From assembly GCF_900106995.1 (NCBI RefSeq), contig NZ_FNOK01000011.1:161977-225976 (forward strand): 64,000 bases of DNA, in the 5' to 3' direction. Source of the DNA: Saccharopolyspora shandongensis (GTDB lineage: Bacteria > Actinomycetota > Actinomycetes > Mycobacteriales > Pseudonocardiaceae). The translations under genes and the position numbers were made by a program. Positions 37,729 to 46,934 of this stretch are shown here, piece by piece. Each line of letters opens with the position of its first letter. Position 1 is the first letter of the stretch. The notes beneath the pieces are model-generated. The model was not told the DNA's origin. It saw only the letters and a program-made list of their open reading frames with translations, and searched no databases.

Positions 37729-37810
37729 GCCAGGTTGCCCGAGCGGCCAAAGGGAGCTGACTGTAAATCAGCCGGCAATGCCTTCGGAGGTTCGAATCCT
37801 CCACCTGGCA
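37729..37810 (+). tRNA. tRNA-Tyr (GTA anticodon)
   Basis: 82 bases with the long variable arm of class II tRNAs. Acceptor GCCAGGT pairs with ACCTGGC; anticodon stem CTGAC/ATCAG region encloses GTA; T-loop GGTTCGAATCC. CCA is not encoded. Confidence 0.95.
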
Positions 37811-38000
37811 CTCAGCGAAGATGCCCCTGTGATCGATCCGGTCGCGGGGGCATCTTCGTTTGCGCTGTTCGTGGCCGACGCCGGGAACGAGCGCGAATCG
37901 ACTCCGGCTCGACCGGTCTCCGGTGTGCTGGGTTGGCCGGTAGCGTGTGGCGGCAGAACTTCGCAGCTCGCGCTGCTTCGGCTCAACAGGAGGTAGTCAC

Positions 38001-38492
38001 GTGGCAAACCCGTCCTTCGACGTGGTGAGCAAGGTGGACCACCAAGAGGTGGACAACGCGCTGAACCAGGCGGCCAAGGAGCTCGCCAACCGGTTCGACT
38101 TCCGCGGCACCGGCTCCAAGATCCAGTGGTCGGGCGAGAACGGCGTGGTGCTGGAGTCGGAGACGGAAGAGCGCTGCAAGGCCGCCATCGAGGTCTTCAA
38201 GGAGAAGCTGATCAAGCGCGGCATCTCGCTGAAGGCGCTGGACATGGGTGAGCCGGCCAGCTCCGGTCAGATCTTCCGGGCCACCGGCAAGGTCGTGCAG
38301 GGCATCACGCAGGAGATCGCGAAGAAGATCTCCAAGAAGATCCGCGACGAGGGCCCCAAGGGCGTCCAGGCCCAGATCCAGGGCGAGCAGCTGCGAGTCT
38401 CCGGCAAGAAGAAGGACGACCTGCAGGCCGTGATCCAGCTGCTGAAGTCCGGCGACTTCGACGCCCCGCTCCAGTTCGAGAATTTCCGGTAA
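38001..38492 (+). CDS. YajQ family nucleotide-binding protein
   Basis: 163-residue two-domain protein of the UPF0234/YajQ family: [79 protein letters not shown]. Relatives in Xanthomonas bind cyclic di-GMP and act on transcription; the role in actinobacteria is not established. The GTG at 38001 is fixed by AGGAGGT 7 bases upstream; a longer upstream reading overlaps non-protein sequence. It lies 20 bases before rmlA and may be co-transcribed with it. Confidence 0.92.
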   Translation: MANPSFDVVSKVDHQEVDNALNQAAKELANRFDFRGTGSKIQWSGENGVVLESETEERCKAAIEVFKEKLIKRGISLKALDMGEPASSGQIFRATGKVVQGITQEIAKKISKKIRDEGPKGVQAQIQGEQLRVSGKKKDDLQAVIQLLKSGDFDAPLQFENFR

Positions 38493-38512
38493 ACCACCGC
38501 TGGAGGATCCAG

Positions 38513-39394
38513 GTGAAGGGGATCGTGCTGGCGGGCGGCAACGGAACGCGCCTGCATCCGCTGACGCAGGCCGTGTCCAAGCAGCTGCTCCCGGTCTACG
38601 ACAAGCCGATGATCTACTACCCGCTGTCGGTGCTGATGCTGGCCGGCGTCCGGGAAGTGCTGCTCATCTCGACCCCGGCCGACATGCCGCTGTTCCGGCG
38701 GCTGCTCGGGGACGGCTCCCAGTTCGGCATCCGCATCGAGTACGCCGAGCAGGCCCAGCCCAACGGGCTCGCCGAGGCGTTCGTGATCGGGGCGGACTTC
38801 ATCGGCGATGACCCGGTGGCACTGGTGCTCGGCGACAACATCTTCTACGGGCAGGGCTTCTCCCGGGTCCTCCAGCAGTGCGTTCGCGATCTCGACGGCT
38901 GCACCTTGTTCGGCTACCCGGTCCGCGACCCGCAGCGCTACGGCGTCGGCGAGGTGGGCGAGGACGGCCGGCTGGTGTCGATCGTGGAGAAGCCGACGGA
39001 GCCGAAGTCCAACATGGCCATCACCGGCCTGTACTTCTACGACAACGACGTGGTGGACATCGCCAAGGGGCTGACGCCGTCGGCCCGCGGCGAGCTGGAG
39101 ATCACCGACGTCAACCTCGCCTACCTGCAGGCGGGCCGGGCGCGGCTGACGCAGCTCGGCCGCGGCTTCGCCTGGCTGGACACCGGCACCCACGACTCGC
39201 TGGTGGAGGCCTCGCAGTTCGTGCAGGTGCTGGAGCACCGGCAGGGCGTGCGGATCGCCTGCCTGGAGGAGATCGCCCTGCGCATGGGTTACATCTCGGC
39301 GGACGAGTGCTTCGAGCTCGGCGCCAAGCTGGCCAAGTCGGGCTACGGCCAGTACGTCATGGACGTCGCCCGCCGCTCCGGCGCCTCGGGCTGA
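38513..39394 (+). CDS. rmlA: Glucose-1-phosphate thymidylyltransferase
   Basis: 293 residues; makes dTDP-glucose from dTTP and glucose-1-phosphate, the first step toward dTDP-rhamnose and other deoxysugars. N-terminal nucleotide site [16 protein letters not shown] with the following [18 protein letters not shown], metal/sugar region [32 protein letters not shown] and [11 protein letters not shown] start with GGAGG upstream. The other rml genes are not next to it. Confidence 0.94.
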   Translation: MKGIVLAGGNGTRLHPLTQAVSKQLLPVYDKPMIYYPLSVLMLAGVREVLLISTPADMPLFRRLLGDGSQFGIRIEYAEQAQPNGLAEAFVIGADFIGDDPVALVLGDNIFYGQGFSRVLQQCVRDLDGCTLFGYPVRDPQRYGVGEVGEDGRLVSIVEKPTEPKSNMAITGLYFYDNDVVDIAKGLTPSARGELEITDVNLAYLQAGRARLTQLGRGFAWLDTGTHDSLVEASQFVQVLEHRQGVRIACLEEIALRMGYISADECFELGAKLAKSGYGQYVMDVARRSGASG

Positions 39395-39419
39395 GCCACC
39401 GGCTTCGGCGGAAATCGCG

Positions 39420-40295
39420 TCACCAGGCCGGCGGGAGCTGGTGCCCGGCCATGCCTTCGAGGCGGCGGATTCGATCGGCCATCGGCGGGTGCGTGGAGAA
39501 CAGCCTCGCCAGCCGCTCGCCGGGCCGGAACGGGTTCGCGATCATCAGGTGCGACTGGGACACCAGCTGCGGTTCCGGTGACAGCGGCGCCTGCTGGGTG
39601 CCGCGCTCCAGCTTGCGCAGCGCGGACGCCAGCGCCAGCGGATCCCCGGTCAGCTGCGCCCCGGACGCGTCCGCCTGGTACTCGCGGGAGCGGCTGACGG
39701 CCATCTGCACCACGGCGGCCGCGATCGGGCCCAGCAGCGCCACCAGCAGCATCGCGAACGGGTTGGGCCGGTCCTCGTCCTGGCTGCCGAACATGCCGAA
39801 GAACATCCCGAAGTTGGCCAGGAAGGTCACCACGCTGGCGAGCGCCCCGGCGACGCTGGAGATCAGGATGTCGCGGTTGTAGACGTGCGAGAGCTCGTGG
39901 CCGAGCACGGCACGCAGCTCGCGCTCGTTGAGCAGTTCGAGGACCCCCGCCGTGCAGCACACCGCGGCGTTGCGCGGATTGCGCCCGGTGGCGAAGGCGT
40001 TGGGCGCGCGCGTCGGGCTGATGTACAGCGCGGGCATCGGCTGCCGCGCCGAGGTCGCCAGCTCGCGCACGATCCGGTACATGGCCGGCTGCTCGGCCTC
40101 CGACACCGGCCGGGCGCGCATCGCGCGCAGGGCCAGGTTGGCCGAGTTGAAGTACGCGTAACCGTTCATGCCCAGCGCCACGAAGAACGCGATGACCAGG
40201 CCAGCCCGGCCGAAGATCGACCCGACCAGCAGGACCAGCGCGCTCATTCCGCCGAGCAGCAGAGCGGTCTTCAAACCGTTGACGTGACTGTGCAC
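39420..40295 (-). CDS. htpX: Membrane zinc metalloprotease HtpX
   Basis: 291-residue M48 protease for quality control of membrane proteins. Two N-terminal and two central membrane segments surround the active site HELSH with the third zinc ligand in [11 protein letters not shown]. The end carries the family motif [21 protein letters not shown] 40295 with GGAGGCAGG upstream and the family start [14 protein letters not shown]; longer upstream starts are rejected. Confidence 0.94.
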   Translation of the reverse strand: MHSHVNGLKTALLLGGMSALVLLVGSIFGRAGLVIAFFVALGMNGYAYFNSANLALRAMRARPVSEAEQPAMYRIVRELATSARQPMPALYISPTRAPNAFATGRNPRNAAVCCTAGVLELLNERELRAVLGHELSHVYNRDILISSVAGALASVVTFLANFGMFFGMFGSQDEDRPNPFAMLLVALLGPIAAAVVQMAVSRSREYQADASGAQLTGDPLALASALRKLERGTQQAPLSPEPQLVSQSHLMIANPFRPGERLARLFSTHPPMADRIRRLEGMAGHQLPPAW

Positions 40296-40548
40296 CGTGC
40301 CTGCCTCCGCCCGAGGGCCAGCCCCGGTTCCCCGACCGAGATGGATGGCCTCCCCGAACACCATTCCACGTAATCCGAAGGTCACCCAGAAAACGATTCG
40401 GCGCGAGTCGTAGTTCCGCTGGGCGGATGTGCTGAAGCCAACGCCGCCGGGAGGCCGGACCACCGCGCTCGCGGCCTTACCATGGTCAGTTAGTTGAAAT
40501 CACAACTTTTATCCGGTTCGGGGACCGGAGGACGGGAAGAGGGCACGA

Positions 40549-41460
40549 ATGATCTTCGCCAGGCTGCGTCGCAAGAACTCGACCAGCAAGGGCACGCCGG
40601 CGCGAACCGGCATCTCCGGCGGCTTCCTCCCCCCGACGCCGCTCGACAGCGGCCTGCTGACCTGCCAGGTGCACGACGAGAGCGGCGCGCTGCTGCCCGG
40701 CGCGACCGTGACGCTGCTGGACCGGCTGAACCAGCGGTCCGCGCACGGCACCACCGACAGCTACGGCTGCTTCGCCACCTCGATCGCGCCCGGCACCCAC
40801 AAGGTGTCGATCAGCGCGGGCGGCTACCGCCGGTACACCACCCGCGTGGAGGTGCGGGTCAACCAGCACTACGCGCTCGGCGGCATCCGCCTGGAGCCGG
40901 ACGCCTCGCTGGAACTGCCGCGCCCGGGCCGCTACCGGTTCGACCCGTACCACACCGAGATCCGGTTCATCGCCCAGCACATCGGCATGTCCAAGATCCA
41001 CGGGATGTTCAAGAACTACGACGGCGTGGTGGAGGTGGCGCCGCGGTTCGAGGACTCGCGGATCCAGGTGGCCATCGACGCGGCCAGCATCGAGACCGGC
41101 GTGAAGATGCGCGACGACCACCTGCGGTCGGCGGACTTCTTCGACGTGGCCAACCACCCGCGGATCACCTTCAGCAGCGACCGGTTCACGCACCTGCGCG
41201 CCGACCGCTGGATGATCAGCGGCCGCCTGGCGCTGCGCGGCACCAGCAGCCCGGTCCAGCTGGAGACCAACTACCTGGGCCAGCGGAAGTGGCAGGGGCC
41301 CGGCTTCGACGGCGACCTGCGGGTCGCCTGCCACGCGACCGCGACGCTGCGCCGCGAGGACTACTCGGTCAACTGGCAGGCCACCCTGGCCAAGGGCATC
41401 GCCGTGGTCGGCCCCACGATCAGCATCGAGCTCGGCGTGCAGGCCGTCCTGGACCAGTAG
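40549..41460 (+). CDS. YceI family protein with an N-terminal carboxypeptidase-regulatory-like domain
   Basis: 303 residues. About 30-115 is a small beta-sandwich of the carboxypeptidase regulatory type (LLTCQVHDESGALLPGATVTLLDRLNQRSAHGTTDSYGCF). About 120-300 is a YceI lipid-binding barrel (YRFDPYHTEIRFIAQHIGMSKIHGMFKNYDGVVEV ... MRDDHLRSADFFDVANHPRITFSS). YceI proteins bind polyprenyl or other lipids in their barrel. No signal peptide is visible (MIFARLRRKNSTSKG), so it probably stays in the cytoplasm or is membrane-associated by its basic tail. ATG with GGAAGAGGG upstream. Confidence 0.86.
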   Translation: MIFARLRRKNSTSKGTPARTGISGGFLPPTPLDSGLLTCQVHDESGALLPGATVTLLDRLNQRSAHGTTDSYGCFATSIAPGTHKVSISAGGYRRYTTRVEVRVNQHYALGGIRLEPDASLELPRPGRYRFDPYHTEIRFIAQHIGMSKIHGMFKNYDGVVEVAPRFEDSRIQVAIDAASIETGVKMRDDHLRSADFFDVANHPRITFSSDRFTHLRADRWMISGRLALRGTSSPVQLETNYLGQRKWQGPGFDGDLRVACHATATLRREDYSVNWQATLAKGIAVVGPTISIELGVQAVLDQ

Positions 41461-41471
41461 GGCCGCCACGA

Positions 41472-41506
41472 CGAAGGGCGTCGCTGCAGGTCGACGACGC
41501 CCTTCG
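41472..41506. terminator. Bidirectional terminator
   Basis: CGAAGGGCGTCG (41472-41483) pairs perfectly with CGACGCCCTTCG (41495-41506), between the convergent YceI and ddaH genes. Confidence 0.8.
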
Positions 41507-41518
41507 CACCCCGGCCCC

Positions 41519-42373
41519 TCAGGCGTGGAGTTCCATCGTGCAGCACTTCGGGCCGCCGCCGGACTTCCGCAGCTCGGAGATGTCCAGCAGGACCGGCTCG
41601 TAGCCGCGGGCGGCCAGCTGCGCGGCGAGCCCGGTCGCCTCCGCGGGCAGCACCACGTGCCGCCCGTCGGAAACCCCGTTCAGGCCGAGGCAGGCGGCGT
41701 CGGTGGCGTCGGCGATCACGGCATCCGGGAACATCCGCTCCAGCACGCGGCGCGACCCGGGCGAGAAGGCATCCGGGAAGTAGGCGATCTGCGCCCGCTC
41801 GCCGCGCTCCAGCACGAACAGCGCGGTGTCCAGGTGGTAGTAGCGCGGGTCGACCAGCCGCAGCGAGACCACGGGCACCCCGAGCACCTCCTGGGCCTCC
41901 GCGTGCGCTTCGGGATCGGTGCGGAACCCGCTGCCCGCCAGCAGCACCCGGCCGGTCCAGGCGAAGTCGCCCTCCGCCTCGTTGATCCGGGACGGCATCA
42001 CCAGGTTCCGGTAGCCGCGGGTGACGAACCAGCGCCGGAAGTGCTCGGCCTCGGCGGCCCGCTGCGGCGCGCGGAACCGGGCGCCCAGCACCCGGTCGTC
42101 GATCACGGTCGCCGAGTTGGCCGCGAACACCATGTCCGGCAGGCCCGGCTGCGGCTCGACCAGCTCGACGACGTGCCCGAGCCGTTCGTAGGTGCGCTTC
42201 AGCTCCGCCCACTGGGCCATCGCCAGGTCGGCTTCCACCGGCGTGCCCGGGTCCATCCACGGGTTGATCGAGTACTCGACGGTGAAGTACTTGGGCGCGC
42301 ACATCACGTAGTGCCGCGTGGTGGTCTGGGGCGGCGCGAGGGTCTCAAGAGCCGGACCGGCGGTAACCGTCAT
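41519..42373 (-). CDS. ddaH: Dimethylargininase / amidinotransferase-fold hydrolase
   Basis: 284 residues. Guanidine-modifying fold with MCAPKYFTVEYSINPWMD, PGLPDMVFAANSATVI, EGDFAWTGR, RYYHLDTALFVL and the C-terminal catalytic Cys in GGGPKCCTMELHA. It is predicted to hydrolyse dimethylarginine or arginine to citrulline plus amine. It is divergent from an Lrp/AsnC regulator, the same pair as Rv2323c-Rv2324 in M. tuberculosis, where rocD and rocE lie beside them; these are absent here. ATG 42373 with only a distant AGGGGA; a GTG 30 bases upstream is the alternative. Confidence 0.87.
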   Translation of the reverse strand: MTVTAGPALETLAPPQTTTRHYVMCAPKYFTVEYSINPWMDPGTPVEADLAMAQWAELKRTYERLGHVVELVEPQPGLPDMVFAANSATVIDDRVLGARFRAPQRAAEAEHFRRWFVTRGYRNLVMPSRINEAEGDFAWTGRVLLAGSGFRTDPEAHAEAQEVLGVPVVSLRLVDPRYYHLDTALFVLERGERAQIAYFPDAFSPGSRRVLERMFPDAVIADATDAACLGLNGVSDGRHVVLPAEATGLAAQLAARGYEPVLLDISELRKSGGGPKCCTMELHA

Positions 42374-42447
42374 GAATCGAAATCTAAGTGTTCCCCTGAC
42401 CACCCATCAATAACGCTACGTTCGTTCTTTGCGGCAGAATATTGCGT

Positions 42448-42891
42448 ATGGACGCCTTGGACCAACGAATCATTTCGCGCCTGGTGGCCGACGCCCGGGC
42501 GAGCTACGCGGAGATCGGCGCGGAGGTCGGCCTGTCGGCGCCGGCGGTGAAGCGCCGGGTGGACAAGCTGCTGGACCAGGGCGTGCTGCAGGGGTTCACG
42601 GCCGTCGTGGACCCGGAGGCGCTGGGCTGGGGCACGGAGGCGTTCGTGGAGGTGCACTGCGATGGCAACGTCCCCGCGCACCGGATCCGCAACGGCCTGG
42701 AACCGCTGCCGGAAGTGGTCGCGGCCTACACGGTGTCGGGGCAGGCGGACGCGATCGTGCACCTGCGGGCGGCGAACATCCACCACCTCGAAGAGGCGAT
42801 GGAGCGCCTGCGGTCGGTCGAGTTCGTGAGCCGAACGGTGTCGACCGTGGTGCTCTCCCGGCTCCTGGAACGCCAGCCCCAACCGGAGTGA
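42448..42891 (+). CDS. Lrp/AsnC family transcriptional regulator
   Basis: 147 residues: N-terminal winged helix-turn-helix (DALDQRIISRLVADARASYAEIGAEVGLSAPAVKRRVDKL) and C-terminal RAM effector domain (YTVSGQADAIVHLRAANIHHLEEAMERLR). It probably controls the divergent ddaH gene across the 74-base AT-rich gap, with an amino acid such as arginine or ornithine as ligand. ATG 42448 without a ribosome site suggests a leaderless transcript; a TTG two codons earlier is possible. Confidence 0.9.
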   Translation: MDALDQRIISRLVADARASYAEIGAEVGLSAPAVKRRVDKLLDQGVLQGFTAVVDPEALGWGTEAFVEVHCDGNVPAHRIRNGLEPLPEVVAAYTVSGQADAIVHLRAANIHHLEEAMERLRSVEFVSRTVSTVVLSRLLERQPQPE

Positions 42892-42903
42892 GCGTCCGGC
42901 GCG

Positions 42904-43941
42904 TCACGTGGTGCGCTGACCGTTCCAGGGTTCGAAGCCGGCGATCTCCGCATCGGCCGGGGTGCGGAACCACACGTCGGCGACGATCTTGTCGTAGGCC
43001 GGCGATTCGGGGCTGTGGTACTGCCGGGACGCGGAGTGGCCCTTGATCATCGGCCCCGAGCCGCCCTCCCGCCCGGGCCGCGGCCCGGCGCCGGGCGTCC
43101 GCCGCGGCAGCGGCGGCGGCTCCGCCGCCCCCTCCGCGCTCTCCGATCCCCGGTCTGGGACCTTCGGGATCACCTGCGTCGCATCCGCTCCGACCGGTGG
43201 CACGTACGGCGTCTCCGCCGCTGCGCCGCTGCGCGGCTCCACGTTCTCGAACAGCGACCGCAGCTGCCCGGACAACCGCGACTCCGTCGCGTCGTCCGCG
43301 CCTTCGAGCCGCCCGGAGACCTGCGCCTCCTCGGGCTCGGCCTCCGGCCACGCCGAGATGTCGGTCGCCGGCTCCTCCGCCTTCCGCTCCGCGGCCGGCG
43401 GTTCCACCGGCGCTTCCGCGGGCGGCTGCACGTGCTTCACCGACTCCGTCGGCTCGTCCGCACCCGGCTCCTCGGACTTCGGGAACTCAGACTTCGGGAA
43501 CTCGGACTTCGGGAACTCGGGCTTCGGGAACTCAGCCTCTGGTGGCACCCGCGGCTGCACCGCGGTCACGGCGGCATCGGCCTGGTCGACCCCGTTCACG
43601 CGCTGGTCCCACTGGCGGAACCACTCGCTGTCCGAGTCGGACCGCTCGGGCTTGGCCTTCTCCGGCGCCACCCAGGCGCGCGGGGCCCGGCTCCAGTCGC
43701 CGACCTCGGGATCGTCCGGCCGCTCCCAGCGCGGCGGCGCGGGTTGCAGCAGGTCCAGCGGGGCCTCGGCCGCGATCTGCTCGTCCTGCTCGTACGCGTA
43801 CTCGTCCTCCGGGTAGCCGGCGGTGAGTTCGGCCAGTTGCCTGCGCAGCGGGCGGACGAAGAGCAGCCAGGTGATCAGCGCACCCAGCGCGAACGCGGCG
43901 AGGCTCCACAGCCACACCTGGGTGAACAGCCAGGTGATCAC
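42904..43941 (-). CDS. Single-span membrane protein with C-terminal sunset domain
   Basis: 345 residues. One N-terminal membrane helix (LWSLAAFALGALITWLLFVRPL) is followed by ~240 low-complexity residues rich in Glu, Pro and Ala. In this part the pentapeptide EFPKS/EFPKP is repeated four times. The conserved C-terminal motif is IKGHSASRQYHSPESPAYDKIVADVWFRTPADAEIAGFEPW, recognised as a sunset domain. Such proteins are common in actinobacteria; their role is unknown. GTG start at 43941. Convergent with the Lrp gene. Confidence 0.75.
   Translation of the reverse strand: MITWLFTQVWLWSLAAFALGALITWLLFVRPLRRQLAELTAGYPEDEYAYEQDEQIAAEAPLDLLQPAPPRWERPDDPEVGDWSRAPRAWVAPEKAKPERSDSDSEWFRQWDQRVNGVDQADAAVTAVQPRVPPEAEFPKPEFPKSEFPKSEFPKSEEPGADEPTESVKHVQPPAEAPVEPPAAERKAEEPATDISAWPEAEPEEAQVSGRLEGADDATESRLSGQLRSLFENVEPRSGAAAETPYVPPVGADATQVIPKVPDRGSESAEGAAEPPPLPRRTPGAGPRPGREGGSGPMIKGHSASRQYHSPESPAYDKIVADVWFRTPADAEIAGFEPWNGQRTT
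43474..43533. repeat. Four tandem 15-base repeats in the sunset-domain gene
   Basis: Unit RGRCTTCGGGAACTC repeated four times (43474, 43489, 43504, 43519), giving the EFPKS pentapeptides on the minus strand. Copies differ only at the first three bases, so copy number probably varies between strains. Confidence 0.9.
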
Positions 43942-44273
43942 GAGAGATGTCCCTCCTCAGGGCTCCAGCAGCGCCGCCATTTCTCCGGGGATACCTATCA
44001 CGCGGCAGCCCGGCCGCGGACCAGCTTGACCGGCTCGTGACACACGTGGGTGGTGCTTGCGCAACTTTCCGGGCACGTGTGCTTCTTCTTCGAAGCGGCG
44101 CAGCCGCCTAGCCCGCCTGCGCAACGACACCGCCGCGGGTGCCTTCTCACCAGGAAAGCCCCGACGTGGTGAATCGGTCTTCACGACGTCGGGAATCCCA
44201 CAACGAGAAGGCGCCCGTAAATCCCGCAGGGGCCGCCAAGCAAAACAAGCCTGGAAACAGGTTCCACCGGCGA
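43942..44273. other. Intergenic region holding repeat element copy B
   Basis: 332 bases with no gene, between the polyprenyl synthase stop and the sunset-domain gene start. Its main content is the palindromic element at 44080-44262. The rest (43942-44080) must contain the sunset-gene promoter; none could be fixed. Confidence 0.6.
44080..44262. repeat. Dispersed palindromic element, copy B
   Basis: Second copy of the element found inside mceE (16259-16463), in the same orientation. The central hairpin is GGTGCCTTCTC ... CCCCGACGTGGTGAA - loop - TTCACGACGTCGGG ... GAGAAGGCGCC. Here it lies harmlessly between genes, just downstream of the polyprenyl synthase. Base changes on one arm of the hairpin relative to copy A are partly matched on the other, so the structure seems to be conserved. 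Confidence 0.8.
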
Positions 44274-45305
44274 TCAGCGGGTGCGCGCCACCACGTAGTC
44301 GACCAGCGCCGACAGCGCTTCGCGGGCCGGGACGTCGGGCAGCGAGGCAAGTTCCTTGCGGGCGTCGTCGGCGTACTCGTCCAGGGTGGCGCGGGTCCGC
44401 GCGAGCCCGCTGGACCCGCGCAGCAGCTCCAGCGCCTCGTCGACCTCGGCGTCCTCGGTCAGCGGCCGGGACAGCAGTTCGCGCAGCCGCGGGGAGGTGT
44501 CCGGGTCCGCCAGCGCGTGCAGCATCGGCAGCGTCCGCACGCCTTCGCGGAGGTCGGTGCCCGGGGTCTTGCCCGATTCCTTGGCCGGCGAGGCGATGTC
44601 GATGATGTCGTCGGAGATCTGGAAACCGGTGCCGATGATCCGGCCGATCCGCTCCAGGCCGTCGATCGTCGCCTCGTTCGCGCCGGAGAACCAGGCGCCG
44701 AACCGCCCGGCGGTGGCGATCAGCGAACCGGTCTTCTCGAAGATCACCTTCAGGTAGAACTCGACGGCGTCCTCGTCCTCGCCGACCCCGACGGTCTCCC
44801 GCATCTGGCCGGTGACCAGCGCCTCGAAGGTGCCCGCCATCTCCCGGACCGCGGCGCCGCCGAGATCGGCGATCAGCCGGGACGCCCGGGCGAACAGGAA
44901 GTCACCGGTCAGGATCGCCACCGAGTTGTCCCAGCGGGCGTTGGCGCTGGTCGCGCCGCGCCGCATGGTCGCCTCGTCCATCACGTCGTCGTGGTAGAGC
45001 GTGGCGAGGTGGATCATCTCGATCACCGCGGCGGACTTGATCACCTCGTCCGCGTCGGGGTCGCCGAACTGCGCGGCCAGCAGCGTGAACAGCGGCCGGA
45101 ACCGCTTGCCGCCCGCGTCCACCAGGTGCAGCGAGGTGCGGGTGGCGAACTCGAGGTCGCTGCGCACGGATTCGCGCAGGAGCCGCTCCACCCGGTCCAT
45201 GCCCTGCCGCACCGAGTCGGCCAACGCCTCGTCGGCGATGTCGACGAACCCGCCCAATCCACCCGCGGTCAGATCGTTGATCGGGTCACCCGCTGGCTTG
45301 CTCAC
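44274..45305 (-). CDS. Long-chain polyprenyl diphosphate synthase
   Basis: 343-residue trans-isoprenyl synthase: GGKRFRPLFTLLAAQ, first Asp-rich motif LYHDDVMDEATMRRG, GDFLFARAS, second Asp-rich motif ISDDIIDIASP and KTPGTDLREGVRTLPML. It makes the C35-C50 side chain, here most likely of menaquinone, as it directly follows nuoN (46 bases) at the end of the complex I operon. A GrcC/HepT-type enzyme; exact chain length cannot be read safely. GTG 45305 is chosen as start (SKPAGDPINDL). Confidence 0.88.
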   Translation of the reverse strand: MSKPAGDPINDLTAGGLGGFVDIADEALADSVRQGMDRVERLLRESVRSDLEFATRTSLHLVDAGGKRFRPLFTLLAAQFGDPDADEVIKSAAVIEMIHLATLYHDDVMDEATMRRGATSANARWDNSVAILTGDFLFARASRLIADLGGAAVREMAGTFEALVTGQMRETVGVGEDEDAVEFYLKVIFEKTGSLIATAGRFGAWFSGANEATIDGLERIGRIIGTGFQISDDIIDIASPAKESGKTPGTDLREGVRTLPMLHALADPDTSPRLRELLSRPLTEDAEVDEALELLRGSSGLARTRATLDEYADDARKELASLPDVPAREALSALVDYVVARTR

Positions 45306-45351
45306 GTCACCGTCGCCTTCGCTCCCCCGGTTCGCCCTACGGGCGAGCACT

Positions 45352-46932
45352 CTACGACACGAAGCCGCCGACGTTCGCCCAGTCCAGCGCCAAAGTCGGC
45401 AGCACGCCCAGCAACAGCGTGACGACCACACCGAGCGTGATCGCCGCTGTCGTGAACGCACCCGGCACGCTGACGGTGGGGCCGTCCTCGGCGGGTTCGC
45501 TGAAGTACATCAGCACGATGACACGAAGGTAGAAGAAGGCGGCAACCGCACTGGCCACCAGGGCCACCACCACCAGCGGCGCCATGCCGTCGGCCAACGC
45601 CGCCTCGAACACCACGAACTTCCCGACGAAACCGCTAGTCAGCGGGATGCCGGCGAGGGCGAACAACAGGAAGGTGAACACGCCTGCGACCAGCGGCGAA
45701 CGCTTCGCCAGCCCGGCCCAGTCCGAAAGGTGAGTTGCCTCACCATCGGCACGTCGCACCAGGCTGATCACCCCGAACACGGCGATCGTCGTGAACCCGT
45801 AGGCGAGCAGGTAGAACAGCGTGGCGGACAGCCCGCGACCGGTCAGCGCCAGCGAGCCGATCAGCATGAACCCGGCGTGCGCGACGGACGAGTAGGCGAT
45901 CATCCGCTTGATGTCGCGCTGCGTCAGGCCGAGCACCACGCCGATGACCATCGAGACGATCGCGACGGCCCACAGCACGCCGCGCCACTCCCAGCTGGAA
46001 GCCTGGAACGCGACCTGCAGCACCCGCAGGATCCCGCCGAACGCGGCGACCTTGGTGCAGGCGGCCATGAAGCCGGTGACCGCGGTCGGCGCGCCCTGGT
46101 AGACGTCCGGGGTCCAGGTGTGGAACGGGCCGACCGAGGCCTTGAACAGCAGGCCCACCAGCAGCAGGCCGAGCCCGGCGAACAGCAGCGTGTCCGAGCG
46201 GTCCGAACCGGCGGTGGCGTCCGCGATCGCCTGCAGCTTCACCGAACCCGCGTAGCCGTAGAGCAGGGCCAGGCCGTACAGGAAGAACGCCGAGGCGAAC
46301 GCGCCGAGCAGGAAGTACTTGACCGCCGCCTCCTGCGACAGCAGGCGGCGGCGCTTGGCCAGCCCGCACATCAGGTACAGCGGCAGACTCAGCACCTCGA
46401 GCGCGATGAACATCGTCAGCAGGTCGTTCGCCGCGCAGAACACCATCATCCCGCCGAGCGAGAACAGGGCGAGCGGGAAGACCTCGGTGCGCATCCCCGC
46501 GACCCCGGCGGCCGCGCGGGTCATCGCGCCCGGCCCGTCGCTCGCCCGCGACTCGGAGACGAACGCGCCGCCCGGCTCCACCGAGCGGTCCGCGATCAGC
46601 AGGATCGCGCCCAGGCCGAGGGCGAGGAGGGTGCCCCAGAGGAACAGCGTGGGCGGGTCGATCGCGAGGGTGTCGGACAGCGTGGTCACGCCGGTGACGC
46701 CGGAACGGGCGTACACCGCCAGCGCCACCCCGGCGGCGACGATCGCCACCAGGCTCAGCCCGACCTGCGCCGACCAGCGCTGGTGCCGCGGCAGGAACGC
46801 CTCGACGAGGATCGCCAGGCAGGCCGCGCCGAGGATCACCAGGATCGGCGCGATGGCCGCGTAGTCGATCGGCGGGATCTCCACGGGCGGCAGCTGCGCG
46901 AAGGCAGCCGGCCCCTGCGTCAAAGCACCCAC
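45352..46932 (-). CDS. nuoN: NADH-quinone oxidoreductase subunit N
   Basis: 526 residues, about 14 membrane helices, one of the three antiporter-like proton-pumping subunits of complex I. Characteristic segments: AAVKYFLLGAFASAFFLYG, ASVGPFHTWTPDVYQGAPTAVTGF with the conserved Lys, and IKRMIAYSSVAHAGFML. GTG start 2 bases after the nuoM stop. Last of the 14 nuo genes. Confidence 0.96.
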   Translation of the reverse strand: MGALTQGPAAFAQLPPVEIPPIDYAAIAPILVILGAACLAILVEAFLPRHQRWSAQVGLSLVAIVAAGVALAVYARSGVTGVTTLSDTLAIDPPTLFLWGTLLALGLGAILLIADRSVEPGGAFVSESRASDGPGAMTRAAAGVAGMRTEVFPLALFSLGGMMVFCAANDLLTMFIALEVLSLPLYLMCGLAKRRRLLSQEAAVKYFLLGAFASAFFLYGLALLYGYAGSVKLQAIADATAGSDRSDTLLFAGLGLLLVGLLFKASVGPFHTWTPDVYQGAPTAVTGFMAACTKVAAFGGILRVLQVAFQASSWEWRGVLWAVAIVSMVIGVVLGLTQRDIKRMIAYSSVAHAGFMLIGSLALTGRGLSATLFYLLAYGFTTIAVFGVISLVRRADGEATHLSDWAGLAKRSPLVAGVFTFLLFALAGIPLTSGFVGKFVVFEAALADGMAPLVVVALVASAVAAFFYLRVIVLMYFSEPAEDGPTVSVPGAFTTAAITLGVVVTLLLGVLPTLALDWANVGGFVS

Positions 46933-46934
46933 TG

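Noticed and set aside
37729..37810. tRNA-Tyr as an integration site
   Set aside because: No partial repeat of the tRNA 3' end nearby and no integrase or foreign-looking block after it.
43474..43533. Possible CRISPR-like array
   Set aside because: Units are 15 bases, contiguous without spacers and in frame within a gene; no cas genes are nearby.
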